NCBI GenBank assembly: GCA_963921935.1
Contig: OY998178.1
Coordinates: 46,244,951-46,308,950 of the forward strand
Direction: 5' to 3'
Length of the DNA stretch: 64,000 nt
Source: Galeruca laticollis
Lineage: Eukaryota; Arthropoda; Insecta; Coleoptera; Chrysomelidae
Under the pieces are notes generated by a model. That model worked only from the letters and a program-made list of their open reading frames with translations. It was not told where the DNA came from and ran no database searches. Of this stretch, positions 21,940 through 31,995 are shown piece after piece (the stretch's first letter is position 1; each line of letters begins with the position of its first letter). The position numbers were made by a program, and so were the translations under genes.

Positions 21940-22136
21940 ATAGCGATAAATCTACCTAGAGCAACAAAACAACACCAGAAGAAGAACTTCAAATCCCAAA
22001 GAAGCACTAGAATATCATGATCTGTTAACTCGTGGAATTCTGAAGCATTTTGACAAAAATAGCGATAAATCTACCTAGAACAATATAATAACACTAGAAA
22101 TATACAGCTTCTAACACTAAAAGAAGTAGGTATTGG
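21940..22136 (+). repeat. Penelope-associated repeat units, interrupted by a hAT
   Basis: GCGATAAATCTACCTAGA recurs 119 bp apart (about 21944 and 22063), with CTCGTGGAATTCTGAAGCATTTTGACAAAA and a variant of the CTTCTAACACTAAAAGAA block also found at 15695 and 15830. The sequence breaks at 22136 and resumes at 25016 (GAAGATATTTGAACAA), matching the continuous version at about 15720-15740. This shows a later insertion between. Confidence 0.6.
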
Positions 22137-22277
22137 CAGGGCCTATTTTACCGGGCGTTGGGCCCGGTATAAAGTGGAGTCCGGAAAATGGCCTAGAAAA
22201 AATTATAAACCATTTAGTTAATTTGAATTTAAACATCAAAAGAAAACCGTATCTGATAAAGAAAATTAGGTTTATAT

Positions 22278-22280
<3 letters not shown>

Positions 22281-22340
<60 letters not shown>
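22281..22340. repeat. (TA)30 microsatellite
   Basis: Sixty bases of uninterrupted alternating TA. Length is likely polymorphic or uncertain in assembly. Confidence 0.95.
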
Positions 22341-22343
<3 letters not shown>

Positions 22344-22793
22344 ATATTCCTGTTATATATAGTAAAAACCAAATAAAGTTGCGTTTACGTCACCAAGGGC
22401 GTATTTCTATCGCATGTGTGGCTACATTTCTATCGAAAAGTGCATATACTTAAATTAGTTAATTAATCGGTTCTAAAGATAACCCAATCAATAAAAAAAC
22501 TTTTGTATCAAAATAATGTATAAGCAATATAGCTTTATTGGGTTTAGACGTCCCTCGATGTAAACATTTGTGTTAAAATTTTCAAAGAAGCCTCCAATTA
22601 TTGACGGTAAAATAGTCACTGCCAGAAATAATGTCATGTTGCCGGGTTGTTTGTGACTTTTCTACTCGTGTATTGTCATCGATTTTTGAGGTTATAGTTA
22701 CGTGCTTTATAAAAGTTTCTTGTGAGAAATATTTATAATCAAAACTGTTTTTGTTTTCAAAACAACAAAGCATTTTCTTCTGTGATTGTTAAT

Positions 22794-23750
22794 ATGCCCA
22801 AACAGCTGAAAAGCCGATGCTGGTCCTTTGTTGCCCTTAAATGCTGTACAAGAGGTAGGTAATACGTGAATAAAATATCCTTACTTTACTTTACGAAAAT
22901 TTCTATGATTTTAGCGTGTAGCTGCTGCTTTAAAAATCAGTGTAAGAACAGTAAGCAAAATTTGTCAAACAAAGAAAAAAGGTGAAGAGTTTGAGTCACC
23001 AAAGAAAAAACGTTGCGCTCATAAACGAGTAACAAATACAGAAACTTTAAATACAAGCTCTATTCGTGATACCATTTACAACATGTACCAGAGAAGTAAG
23101 TATAATTACGACAATTGTATATTTAACATATTTTCATTTCTGTATGCTTTTAGAACAGCACATAACGATTCAATCATTGTGGTCCCAACTAAGAGAAAAA
23201 TAATTATTTAATGGTAGTACCACTTCTTTAAATAGATTGCTCAAAGAACTTGGGTTTAAGTGGATGAAGGATAATCTACGACGAGGACTTATGGAATTAC
23301 CTAATGTTGTTTTGAAAAGAGTAGAATTCTTAAGATATTATAAAGAAGCAAAGGGCGAAGGTATATACCAATTTGTGTTCATCGATGAAACCTGGATATT
23401 TCAAAATGGCATCATAGATCATTCATGGCAAAATGAAAATATCAATATTATTAAAACCACTAAAACGGATGGCAAAAGGTTAGTTGTATTGCAAAACATA
23501 AGTGGTTACTTAAACATTATTTAAATAATATTATTACGGATATATTATACTCCATGCTGGAAATGAAAACGGATTTATTGAAGGTGCTGAAGCAATATTT
23601 TGTTCAAAAACCCAACTTAATGATTATCATGGGGAAATGAACCAGGCAAATTTCTTGGAATGGTTTGAATATCAGTTGCTGCAAAATTTAGAGAATCCTT
23701 CTCTAATTATACTTGATAATGCACCTTATCACAGCAGTTATTGCATGAGT
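22794..23750 (+). pseudogene. Intron-containing IS630/Tc1/mariner-type transposase gene, 3' cut
   Basis: Exon 1 (ATG at about 22794) encodes MPKQLKSRCWSFVALKCCTRG. After a GT-AG intron the helix-turn-helix part RVAAALKISVRTVSKICQTK follows with a basic PKKKRC stretch and IRDTIYNMYQR; after a second GT-AG intron come ITIQSLWSQLRE, TSLNRLLKELGFKW, LMELPNVVLKRVEFLR, then FVFIDETWIF (first catalytic Asp). A third break, with a damaged acceptor near 23540, leads to YIILHAGNENGFIEGAEAIF, LNDYHGEMNQANFLEWF and LIILDNAPYHSSY (second catalytic Asp). The frame is then cut at 23751 by a GC-rich satellite, so the third acidic residue is missing. Multi-exon transposases of this type are common in insects. 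There is a stop or frame break near 23205. Confidence 0.8.
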
Positions 23751-24521
23751 TTCTAGCCCGCGTTTCGGTGCTCCAGGTGCCAGTGGAGTGCTCGCCGATG
23801 CCAGATTTGGATTCAGCGGGCCAAAAAACCCCCAAAATGGCTTTTGGTTGACCTTCTTTGATTGTGTTAGGCAAATCCTCGGAGATGACGTTTAGGGTCA
23901 GGTTGTGGTGCACCAGGTGTTCGGGGGGTTGTTTCCGACGTGAAATTCGGGACCACGGCCCCACACAACTGCCCTCTTATGATTTTCGGGTGGTTTTTGG
24001 CACTCTTCTCAAGAAAACTCTCGGAGATGACGTTCTAGCCCGGGTTTCGGTGCATCAGGTGCCAGTGGGGTGCTCGCCGATGCCAGATTTGGATTCAGCG
24101 GGCCTAAAAAAAACCCAAGATGATTTTTGGTTGACCTTCTTTGATTGTGTCAGGAAAACCCCCGGAGATGACGTTTAGGGTCAGGTTCTGGTGCACCAGG
24201 TGTTCGGAGGTCAATTTGAACATTATATTCGTGATCAGCGGCCTCGAAAACCCCCGAGTACCCGGTCCGGGCCAGTTCTGACCCTTATTTATCAAATTTG
24301 AAAATCTTCCAAAAGGCCTCCCAGATAATGCATTTTTCGCGTGCACTTTGGCCTGCAGCAATGCAATTTTCGGTGGGAGGGAAAATCTACCGCCCCACAT
24401 TTCGTGATAATCGTTTTTTGAAGAGAATGCAGAAAACCGCATCCCGATCCGCCTTGTCGCACCACTTTCCCATGTTCATCCCTATTTCCGCAGGCGTTGA
24501 CGCGACTAATTTTCTACGTTA
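23751..24521. repeat. GC-rich satellite fragment, 141-bp units in an A-B-A-B order
   Basis: This block is visibly far richer in G and C than everything around it. GGAGATGACGTT recurs at 23882, 24023 and 24164, an exact 141-bp step, and CTAGCCCG recurs at 23753 and 24035 (282 bp), so two unit types alternate: A (CTAGCCCGSGTTTCGGTG) and B (TTAGGGTCAGGTTSTGGTG), sharing GGTGCAYCAGGTG. The fourth unit diverges after about 24225 and runs into unrelated GC-rich sequence to 24521. Open frames across it show repeated peptides (LGDDV/PGDDV) but only mirror the satellite. It interrupts the transposase gene at DNAPYHSSYC. Confidence 0.85.
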
Positions 24522-24533
24522 AAACGGGTAAAA

Positions 24534-24680
24534 TCATATCTGAGAAACTCATTAAATGAAGAAAATGTTTCATCGTTGGCTATTCTAAATTTAGGAAGCG
24601 ATATTCTCGATAAATTGAAAATAAATGATATAATTGATAAGTTTTCAGAAATGAAGATACCTAAGAAGAAATTTAATTAG
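24534..24680 (+). pseudogene. hAT transposase C-terminal piece (zf-MYM group)
   Basis: The open stretch SYLRNSLNEENVSSLAILNL followed by DILDKLKINDIIDKFSEMK and a basic tail PKKKFN ends at TAG 24680. It resembles the extreme C-terminus of zf-MYM/TTF-type hAT transposases (a pattern like LSIE..v...l.fd.iIdkFa..K). It fits the enclosing hAT element and is followed by AT-rich 3' sequence to the right terminal repeat. Confidence 0.5.
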
Positions 24681-25015
24681 TTGTTTATTTTTATTAATTA
24701 TTATTTATTTTGTTCGTTGTTCCTTAGAAGGGGAGTATTTTTCTATTTTTGTTGTGTTGTTAATTTTGAGCTAGAAATTTTGTTAAAGTAGTTTTTTGTA
24801 CTAAATAATATGTTATTGCCAAATAAATCCTTTTATTTAATTATTTGGAAATATTATTATTTATTTATTATTAATTCAACATTTTTTTATCATTACTGAA
24901 GGTGCCAAAAGTAAGCAGAAAAATTCTTATTGAAAAGTCATATAAAATATTGGGGCCCGAAATTTTGCTTGGGCCTTGGGGCCCAACTAACTTAAAAATA
25001 GGCACTGGGTGTTGG

Positions 25016-25095
25016 AAGATATTTGAACAACTTTAAATTGCAAAAACCACCAGAATGTGATATGATTACTCTTGGAAATTCTAAAGCAAGTACTA
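25016..25095 (+). repeat. Continuation of Penelope-associated repeat after the hAT
   Basis: GAAGATATTTGAACAACTTT, then CCAGAATGTGATATGATTACTC and GGAAATTCTAAAGCA, match the units at 15715-15780 and 15890-15925. It is the right-hand part of the repeat split by the hAT at 22137. Confidence 0.55.
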
Positions 25096-25697
25096 AAAAA
25101 AGCAATATTCTAAGAAAAATTTCATTTTTACTTGTAAATAGCATGAGTTAGTTCCAAACCTGGAAAACCAATGACTGAAATATCTTCCAATGGTCTATAG
25201 CAGTATTATCAGTTTTTTAATCAAATTTATATGTTCTTTCTAATATGGTGGTCCATCTGCATTTCGGACTGACCATGAGGTGCTACAATTCGTATAAAAA
25301 ATTGAAATTTCTGCGCTATCCCTATGTAAAGTAACGAATCTGTTAAAAATTACTAAATCACGAAAATCCTACATGGATAGGGCATTTTCCAATTTCATAA
25401 AGGTTTTGTATCTAAGATTTTTTACTTTACTGAACTCAAATAACTTTGGAATTACTGAAGGCGCTAGTGTGTGGTAAAAATTTCTCTTGGGTAGAGTTTA
25501 ATAATCTAGAATACGTTGAAAGATAATTTTAACAATTAATACACACAAAAACACAAATTTCATGAACGGGCATGTTGTTTGTATAAAGATCTTTCTGCAT
25601 CCAGAAAAATATCCTATACTCGACTATAAGCCCTAATACTGCACAAGTAACTTGAACAATAGTTATTATCAATAAAAAAGAATGGTTGAACACTTAC
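25096..25697. other. Downstream intron of the bitesize gene, no element recognised
   Basis: AT-rich non-coding sequence. Because the exon at 25698 is on the minus strand with a donor at its left edge, this is the start of its downstream intron. Confidence 0.5.
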
Positions 25698-25940
25698 ATT
25701 TGTTTCTTGCAGACGGTGCAGACCCAGTCGGTAGTTCGAAGTGAATATTCTCTACATGCTTTACACACTTTTAAGCGACAAGCCCTGCAATAAGCTCCTC
25801 TGTTGATGACTCTCCCTAGCTCGACCCTGCATCGCCTACAGTATCGGTCCGGGTCCTGGTCCGGCCCTGTGATATCCAAATCGGTTGATGGTTTCAATGC
25901 ACCTTTTCGTCTTAGATTTTGTAGTTCGGCTTTCAATTGC
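25698..25940 (-). CDS. btsz: bitesize / synaptotagmin-like protein, Slp zinc-finger exon
   Basis: This 243-bp internal exon encodes 81 residues of a Slp homology (Rab27-binding) region: the end of a helix, LKAELQNLRRKGAL, then a FYVE-related zinc finger with four Cys pairs (YCRRC, YCRAC, VCKAC, VCTVC) and LGRVINRGA between. Slp proteins bind membrane-bound Rab27 and link vesicles or actin to the plasma membrane; bitesize is the insect member and acts in apical membrane and actin organisation in epithelia. On the minus strand the exon follows TTTTTTCTTCAG and ends AAACAAAT before GTAAGTG, both strong splice sites. The frame is uninterrupted and codons look constrained, unlike everything around it. 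Flanking exons (SHD1 first helix upstream, C2 domains downstream) were not found. Rabphilin is the main alternative, but RRKGAL and NRGA favour Slp. Confidence 0.8.
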
Positions 25941-26639
25941 CTGAAGAAAAAAAACGAAATGAGAACATGAATAAGATGTGAAAGGTTTCAGTTCTATTGA
26001 AATATACCCACAATAAGATAGATATTCAATACATATTCAATAATTAGAACACTACTAGATTTTACGTAGATGGTCTATAGAGTGTATTTTTATAAGTACT
26101 GAAAAAACAAATACACAAATGTTTGGCAATTTTTCCAATAAACTCAAAAAAACTATTTTATGTTATATTGTTTACATTGACGACAACGGTGAAAAAAATT
26201 TGGATAAGAAAAGATCCGTGAAAGCAAAAACTATATTTGGAAAAAAATAAGAAAGTGGAAACAAGAGAAGAGTCAAAAAAACAAATAAAATATCCTAGAC
26301 CCTAGTATGTGTGCGGTAAGACACAAATTAAAATATAAACTGGGCAATAAATATATAATTTTGGGACTACAGAAAAGGAAAATTCCTAAATATGAGGGGA
26401 AATAATTATACGAGAAAAGCAAATGAAAAAATGGAAGTTTTGTCTAATAAGGCGGAGGTGAATGATTGGCACATATGGAACTTGAAAAAACGGAAGTATG
26501 CAAAGAAAGCTCGAAATTAAGAAAAAAATTATCTATAAGACGTTACAGTGTTAGTTGAACGTTTAGTATGTAATTGCAAGTTATTCAAGGATTCAAGCTG
26601 TAACCATGTCAGTAATCAATTGCGGCTTATATGTCTGAA
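25941..26639. other. Upstream intron of the bitesize gene, no element recognised
   Basis: AT-rich and A-rich sequence with no recognised exon. It precedes the Gypsy relic. Confidence 0.45.
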
Positions 26640-27850
26640 AGAGAGAGAAGAGGATTTGTAGGAAATCAGAATCAAGAAGAGAATATAGAGAGTATCTCTG
26701 TTCAGGATTTTCAATTGCGCACGATCCAAATAAAAACCTGTTACTATGCAACTATGAATATCCTAGAGAAATTATAACATTAGAAGAAACAGTAGCTTGT
26801 TCAAATGAAATAGGAATTAATAGTTATAAATGCAAATATTCAAAATTTAATTATACAAATAATAATTAATACAGGTTCAGAGGCATCTTTAATTAGTAAT
26901 GAATTAGTTGAGAAATTAAACAGTATAAATAAAGAAATAATTAGAATTCCAAAAATAAATCTTATTGGCGCAAACAACAAAAAACTGTATGAAGTTAATA
27001 AATTATTGAATTTAAAGTTACAAATAAGTGATGAATTTCAATTTTGAATTATTAATACTACCATATTTGGAAGTAGATGTCATACTAGGAACTAATGGAT
27101 TGAGTAAACATAACGCGATCATAAATTTTGAAAATAAGAAAATTAAGATGGGGAAGAATTGGATAGACTTCACTGAAATAAATGGAAAGGTAGAATTAGA
27201 TGAAAATAAAATGGTGCACATAAGTAAAGCAAAAGAAGTAGACTTATATAATAGTGAATTATGTATAGGGGGGAATACGTATGATGATTATGCTGAGTTG
27301 ATAAATAAAGGTATAAGTGAATATCATAATGTAATTAAATGTCATCAGCAATATAAGGGTGAAGTTTAAGAATTATTATTAATACATAAGAAATTAATAA
27401 ATAAAGAGACAAGAGTTGCTAATAATTATGTGCACAGAATTGAAGTGAGAAATCTTGAGTTTTAAAGTTTAATCATATCCAATTCTTTACAAATATAAAG
27501 ATGAAGTTAATCAAGAAATCACAAAAATGCTTGCTGACGGTATTATATAACGAAGCAATACTCAATTCATAAACCCTATAGTTGTTGTTAAAAAACGTAG
27601 TGGTGATCTTAGATTATGTTTAGATGCCAGAATAATTAATAAATATACAGTGCCACAATATGAAGCACCAATGACAGTAGATGGAATTTTTGGGAGAATT
27701 ACTCAAGCTACAATGTTTTCAAAAAAAAGATCTTAGGCATAGTTTTTGGCTGATTTCTCTTCATAGGGATTGCCGCAGTATGCAGATTTCATAATGGGTG
27801 GATTAGTTTTTACGAATTGATAGATATAGAAACAAATAAAACAAGGAGCA
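26640..27850 (+). pseudogene. Gypsy-type LTR retrotransposon relic (protease and RT start)
   Basis: A retropepsin-like block, INTGSEASLISNELVEKL at about 26864, has Asn where the catalytic DTG has Asp. It continues through LILPYLEVDVILGTNGLSKH and IINFENKKIKM, the usual protease end. After a spacer, PYKYKDEVNQEITKMLADGI, NPIVVVKKRSGDLRLCLDAR, INKYTVPQYEAP and HSFWLISLH (27475-27760) are the first RT motifs of Gypsy elements. Several stops and frameshifts occur and the RT breaks off before the catalytic YxDD box. No LTRs were identified. A longest open frame at 27028-27369 covers only the protease end and linker. Confidence 0.75.
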
Positions 27851-29137
27851 TATTTAACATTTCTCAAATATATAAGTATTTTTAAAATAATTCTTACAAT
27901 AAAGTGTTTGGTAAAATAAGTAAAAAAAATTATATTTCTGAGACAGAAATAAATGAAATTTTAGGGGGAAATTATAACAGTCAAAATATTTCACTGAAAT
28001 GTCTTTAAAAAAATGATGATAATAATGACTTTATTCTGTGCTTCACCGTGACGTACGGAATGTGTGACTATACTTAATTTGACAGCTGCCAGAATTATTA
28101 TCCAAATGAGGTTAGATTGCAGGTAAAGAGCAAATATTATAGATCACAAATAATTGAAAAATAGACGGACTTTCATTGGATCAAACGATTTAGCAATAAA
28201 ACATAGAACTGAATATCAATTGGATAATTTTTAAATAAAATTGAAATGAAAGTAAACAGGATTATAAAAAATGTCTGGGATTATGGAAATTGATAAATTT
28301 AAATTCATTTTAACAAAGTAAGAGAAATTTAAGATGTATTTTCAATTTTATAAACCTGATTCCTTTCATTGGTTATACAAATTGTAATTTAATTATTCGT
28401 GTTCTAATTGGTTGTTAATAGTTTCCGTGGGGGGTAACGAAAAAAAACTTTGTTGTAGAGACTGTTTTGAAGTTTGAATGAGAGAAGTCAAAAAATATAA
28501 AAACAATTCTAACAGACCTATTTATGTACTAAAATTTTGAAAGGTATTAACTGAAATAAGTAGAAAATTATAAAGTCAGTGAAATAAATAATCAGTGAAG
28601 GAGGTATCAATAAAAACTTTCAGTGCACAAGGTGATTAAAAATTATTTTATTTGGCCATTTAACTAAAATTTGGCAGCTATCGAAATTTTTTTTTGGTTA
28701 CATTCATTGATATAATTAGTTTGTTTGAATAGAGAGGCCTGATCAGTCTACTCTTAATTAAAATTGTATTTTCTTTGTTTTGTTTTGAGTTCATTATTAA
28801 TTGTTATATGTAATGACCAGTATTAAATGTTTTCAAAATTAAAATAATTCAACTGATTTCTCATTTTCATTAAAAAAATTTATATTAGTTAAAGTTAAAA
28901 TTTACTATCTCTTTGTTATCATAAATATCTGATTTTTGTCAATAGAATCTGTAGTTCATTTTTATTCAATTACATATTTGACAAAATTTCACATATTAAA
29001 ATAAATAAAATCTCTCGGCGCTATATGAACTCTTCCTCAGATAGGAGTATTTACAGAAATACGGAAATTGAAAATAAAATTGAAAAGGGCAAGATTCGTA
29101 TTATTGTAATATTGAAAAAATGTTAAAAATTGTGAGA
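27851..29137. other. Non-coding stretch after the Gypsy relic
   Basis: No coding pattern was recognised. TTTGGCAGCTATCG near 28671 weakly resembles a retroelement primer-binding context, but no LTR pair supports it. Confidence 0.35.
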
Positions 29138-29480
29138 AATTGACAATTGTTTCGATATTAAATATCATCGTCAAAACGACAGAAGTTCCATTTCATTTGA
29201 TGCCTACCTGTTAATAATTATTTTTGGCTAAGCTTTAATATGTGAAATATCATATCATTTTCTTTTTTCTATTAACATATATTAATTCATTTACAGGGTA
29301 GGTCACTTCTTGGTCTAGCCAAAAATAATTATTAAACATCAGGTAGGCATCAAATTAAATGTAACTTCTGTCATTCTGACGATGATATTTAATATCGAAG
29401 CAAATGTAAATTGCTTGGAATTTTTAAAAAATTTTCAATATATTGTGGAATTATCTAGAAAGAGTTAGTTTCATTTGAAA
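29138..29480. mobile_element. Penelope terminal repeats, inverted pair
   Basis: The block TAGCCAAAAATAATTATTAA, AGGTAGGCATCAAAT, CTTCTGTCRTTYTGACGATG and ATATTTAATATCGAA is present reversed at about 29138-29232 and forward at 29316-29415, separated by ~85 bp containing CATATTAATTCATTTACAGG. The same block ends the Penelope element at 17290-17400. Penelope elements are known for such partial or inverted terminal repeat (pseudo-LTR) arrangements. No coding part is attached here. Confidence 0.65.
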
Positions 29481-31164
29481 CAGTAATATAATTAGATTCC
29501 ACAAAGTAAGGATCGAGACAGTAAATTTCAATAATTATTGAGGTTATATTGTAGTTACATAATACTTTAGCGCGTTAAAGTCCAGAAATCGACACTTTAA
29601 CCTTAAAGGACACTTTTGGTTTAAAGAATACTTTAAGTTGGTTGTGAAATCAACAACATCTCTTAGAGTATCCTTTATGTTTCTTTATGAAATCGGCCGT
29701 TAGTCCTTTGTTAAAACGCACTTTATGGAAAGAGCTGATAAATAAATGGAAAATGTCTTCCGTCGGGATCGGGTGAAAAATCCCGAATAGGTGTGGTTCC
29801 AACATTGTGTCAGATAATAGTTACACATGTGGGTTCCATGAGCTTACCCTCTAAATACATATTATGATACAGAAAATCCCTAAATTTAGAGTTATTCAAA
29901 ATTAATTTGATTCATAAGCGGTGAACCCGAAATCATCAGTGTTTGGCTTCGGATAGTGCGAGTTATTTCTCCTAAAATAATGAAATACACGAAAATAACC
30001 TATTAGAGGCACATCAAATATCCATATCTCGTGCAATTAGTACAATACCAAAATAAATTAAAAATTTGAGAATGTCAGCTGTATGGAACTACCTACTCGT
30101 ATACACTATGTAGTAAAGTTTCTAGAGTACAAGTGGATTTGAAAATAATGAATATTTTAAGTAGAATCCACTCTCATTGGCAAAACCACGAAGAAGTCAT
30201 TATTGGCACCCCCTAAAGATATTTGTTACTGCAATGGAGGCTTTACTACAGTATAAATATCACAACTTAATAAAATATAGCTATATAGGAGTACTTAATT
30301 TAGTAAAAGAAACGTTAATCTATTGAAAAGAACTCTTTAAGTAGCATTTAGCATCGTTAGAAAATAGTTCAAAAGATAAATTATTTATCAAAATATAATT
30401 CGTAAAGCTTTTGAATAAATACAAAATTGCAGCGTTTTCTGCTTTTGTCGAGAAATTATTAAATTGAATTATTTATTATTTCATAGTTGAATATTTGTTT
30501 TTATTTCGAGGTTGCTACTTTGTGAAAAACTTAATAAACCGCAAAGCATAAGAAACGTAAAAAGTATGCATAAATATTCCAGTACAGTACTTTTAATAAT
30601 CACAGAATAAAGGAGTTGATACAAATTATGGTTTATTTATACAAAAATTATCATAACTGCAGCAATTTTCTTTTCATTTGGTTAGTGCCAAACAGAAAGA
30701 CTAAACTGGGAGAATGGAAAACGATTATTTACCTTTACAACTATGACTTGCATTACAATGCAAGCAAGTGTTTTCTACATAATAGTGGGGATTAAATATG
30801 GAATATGCCTTTTTACGGTGTTAGAATATAATGAAATTACATAATAGCTGCCGGAATTCCAGATTATCTTTTTCCAGTGCTGCTTTAAAAATGTGTTGTT
30901 GCTTCAATTGCAATTATAATTACAAATAAAAGATACAGATTCCACAAATAGAAACTTAATTTAAGTAGAAGGCAATTTTAACAAAAATTACAATCTAGAT
31001 ACACCAAATAGATGTGAAAAACCGCACATTAGAAATTGCAGAACATTGTAAAGCGTGGTTGGTTTTGATTAAACTGTCAGCCTAAATGTAATTTAAATCT
31101 AGAATGACTCTGTTCACGATTTATTAGGAAAACGTTCCAGAGAGGTGGAAAAATAGTGTTAATC
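29481..31164. other. Non-coding stretch
   Basis: AT-rich, no exon, RNA gene or repeat structure recognised. Confidence 0.35.
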
Positions 31165-31995
31165 TCAAAAGTTGAAAGTTAGTACCAAACTACGTATCGA
31201 CTATTCAAGGACTGGTGTGGCGAGAAAAAGGTTAAAAACATTTCTGAAAGTGTACTTTTGGCATATTTTGACGATAAATATAAGAATGGTAAACCATCTG
31301 CATTTTCCATATTGAAATATACGATAAACATAAATGACAATATCGACATAAGTAAATTCCTTAAACTACTGCCCTTTTTGAAGAAAAAAACAGTAGGGTA
31401 TCGACCAAAAAAGTCACGTACATTGTGAGGAAAGCAGATTAAGCAGTTTTTGGAGGAAGCCGATGATGACAATCATTTGCTAATGGAGATAATTAAAGTA
31501 AAATGCCGCTGAACGTGTGTATAATTTTAATTTTAGGTAGTTTTGATTTTTGGAATCTCATGAGCTATGAGAAGGGAAGAATTGATAAAGCTGACTGTGA
31601 ATAATATAGAAGATCGAGAATGCGTACTTGTCGACCACATACCTGACAGCAAGACACATCAAAAACGAACATTCACAATTACTCTTCATGATTATATTCA
31701 ACTCTACCGAAAATGTTATGCTCTACGTCCTACCAATGCGACTAGTCATCATTTTTTTAAAGTATACCAGAGGAAAATGTGCTAATCTGGTTGTCGGTAT
31801 ACATAAAATTGGATTATTGCTAAATTTTTCAGGCTATCAGATGTGAAAATGTATACCGTTCACTGTTTCAGAAGATCATCTACTACTCTTTTAGCAGATT
31901 TGGGAGCAGATATTACAAAAATTTAAACTAAATGGTAATTTCAAGAATAGCATAGATGCTGGGAACTATATTGAAAATTCAATTGAGCAAAAAAA
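31165..31995 (+). pseudogene. Crypton-type tyrosine recombinase relic 1
   Basis: Crypton elements move with a tyrosine recombinase instead of a DDE transposase. Read through frame changes, this copy shows the N-terminal core-binding part (FKDWCGEKKV, SESVLLAYFDDK, NIDISKFLKLLPFLKKKTVGY with RPKKS), then MRREELIKLTVNNIED carrying the first catalytic Arg, HIPDSKTHQKRTFTI, LRPTN and GKCANLVVGIHKIG, then VHCFRRSSTTLLADLGAD (the HxxR box) and AGNYIENSI with the nucleophile Tyr. The second His/Trp block is damaged. Frame breaks occur around 31428, 31515, 31785 and 31925. The identification rests on the ordered motif set seen in many insect Crypton copies. Confidence 0.75.

Larger units (their letters stand above)
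22137..25007. mobile_element. hAT element with 8-bp TSD, carrying nested DNA
   Basis: The left end CAGGGCCTATTTTACC and right end AAAAATAGGCACTG (inverse CAGTGCCTATTTTT) form short terminal inverted repeats with the CAG start typical of hAT. Flanking 8-mers GGTATTGG (22129-22136) and GGTGTTGG (25008-25015) match at 7 of 8 bases, as expected for an aged TSD. The flanks rejoin a Penelope-associated repeat. Inside are a (TA)30 tract, an IS630/mariner-type transposase gene, a GC-rich satellite and a short C-terminal piece resembling hAT transposases of the zf-MYM group. The hAT's own N-terminal and catalytic coding is gone. Confidence 0.7.

Noticed and set aside
22133..22453. 106-aa ORF with an Ile-Tyr repeat
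   Set aside because: It is the (TA)30 tract read through the left end of the hAT element.
23707..24442. Several 85-112-aa ORFs on both strands
   Set aside because: They follow the GC-rich satellite, which has few stops because of its composition; the repeated peptides mirror the 141-bp units.
28620..28700. TTTGGCAGCTATCG read as a retroelement primer-binding site next to an LTR
   Set aside because: No TG...CA bounded long repeat pair was found on either side, and the match to a usual PBS is weak.
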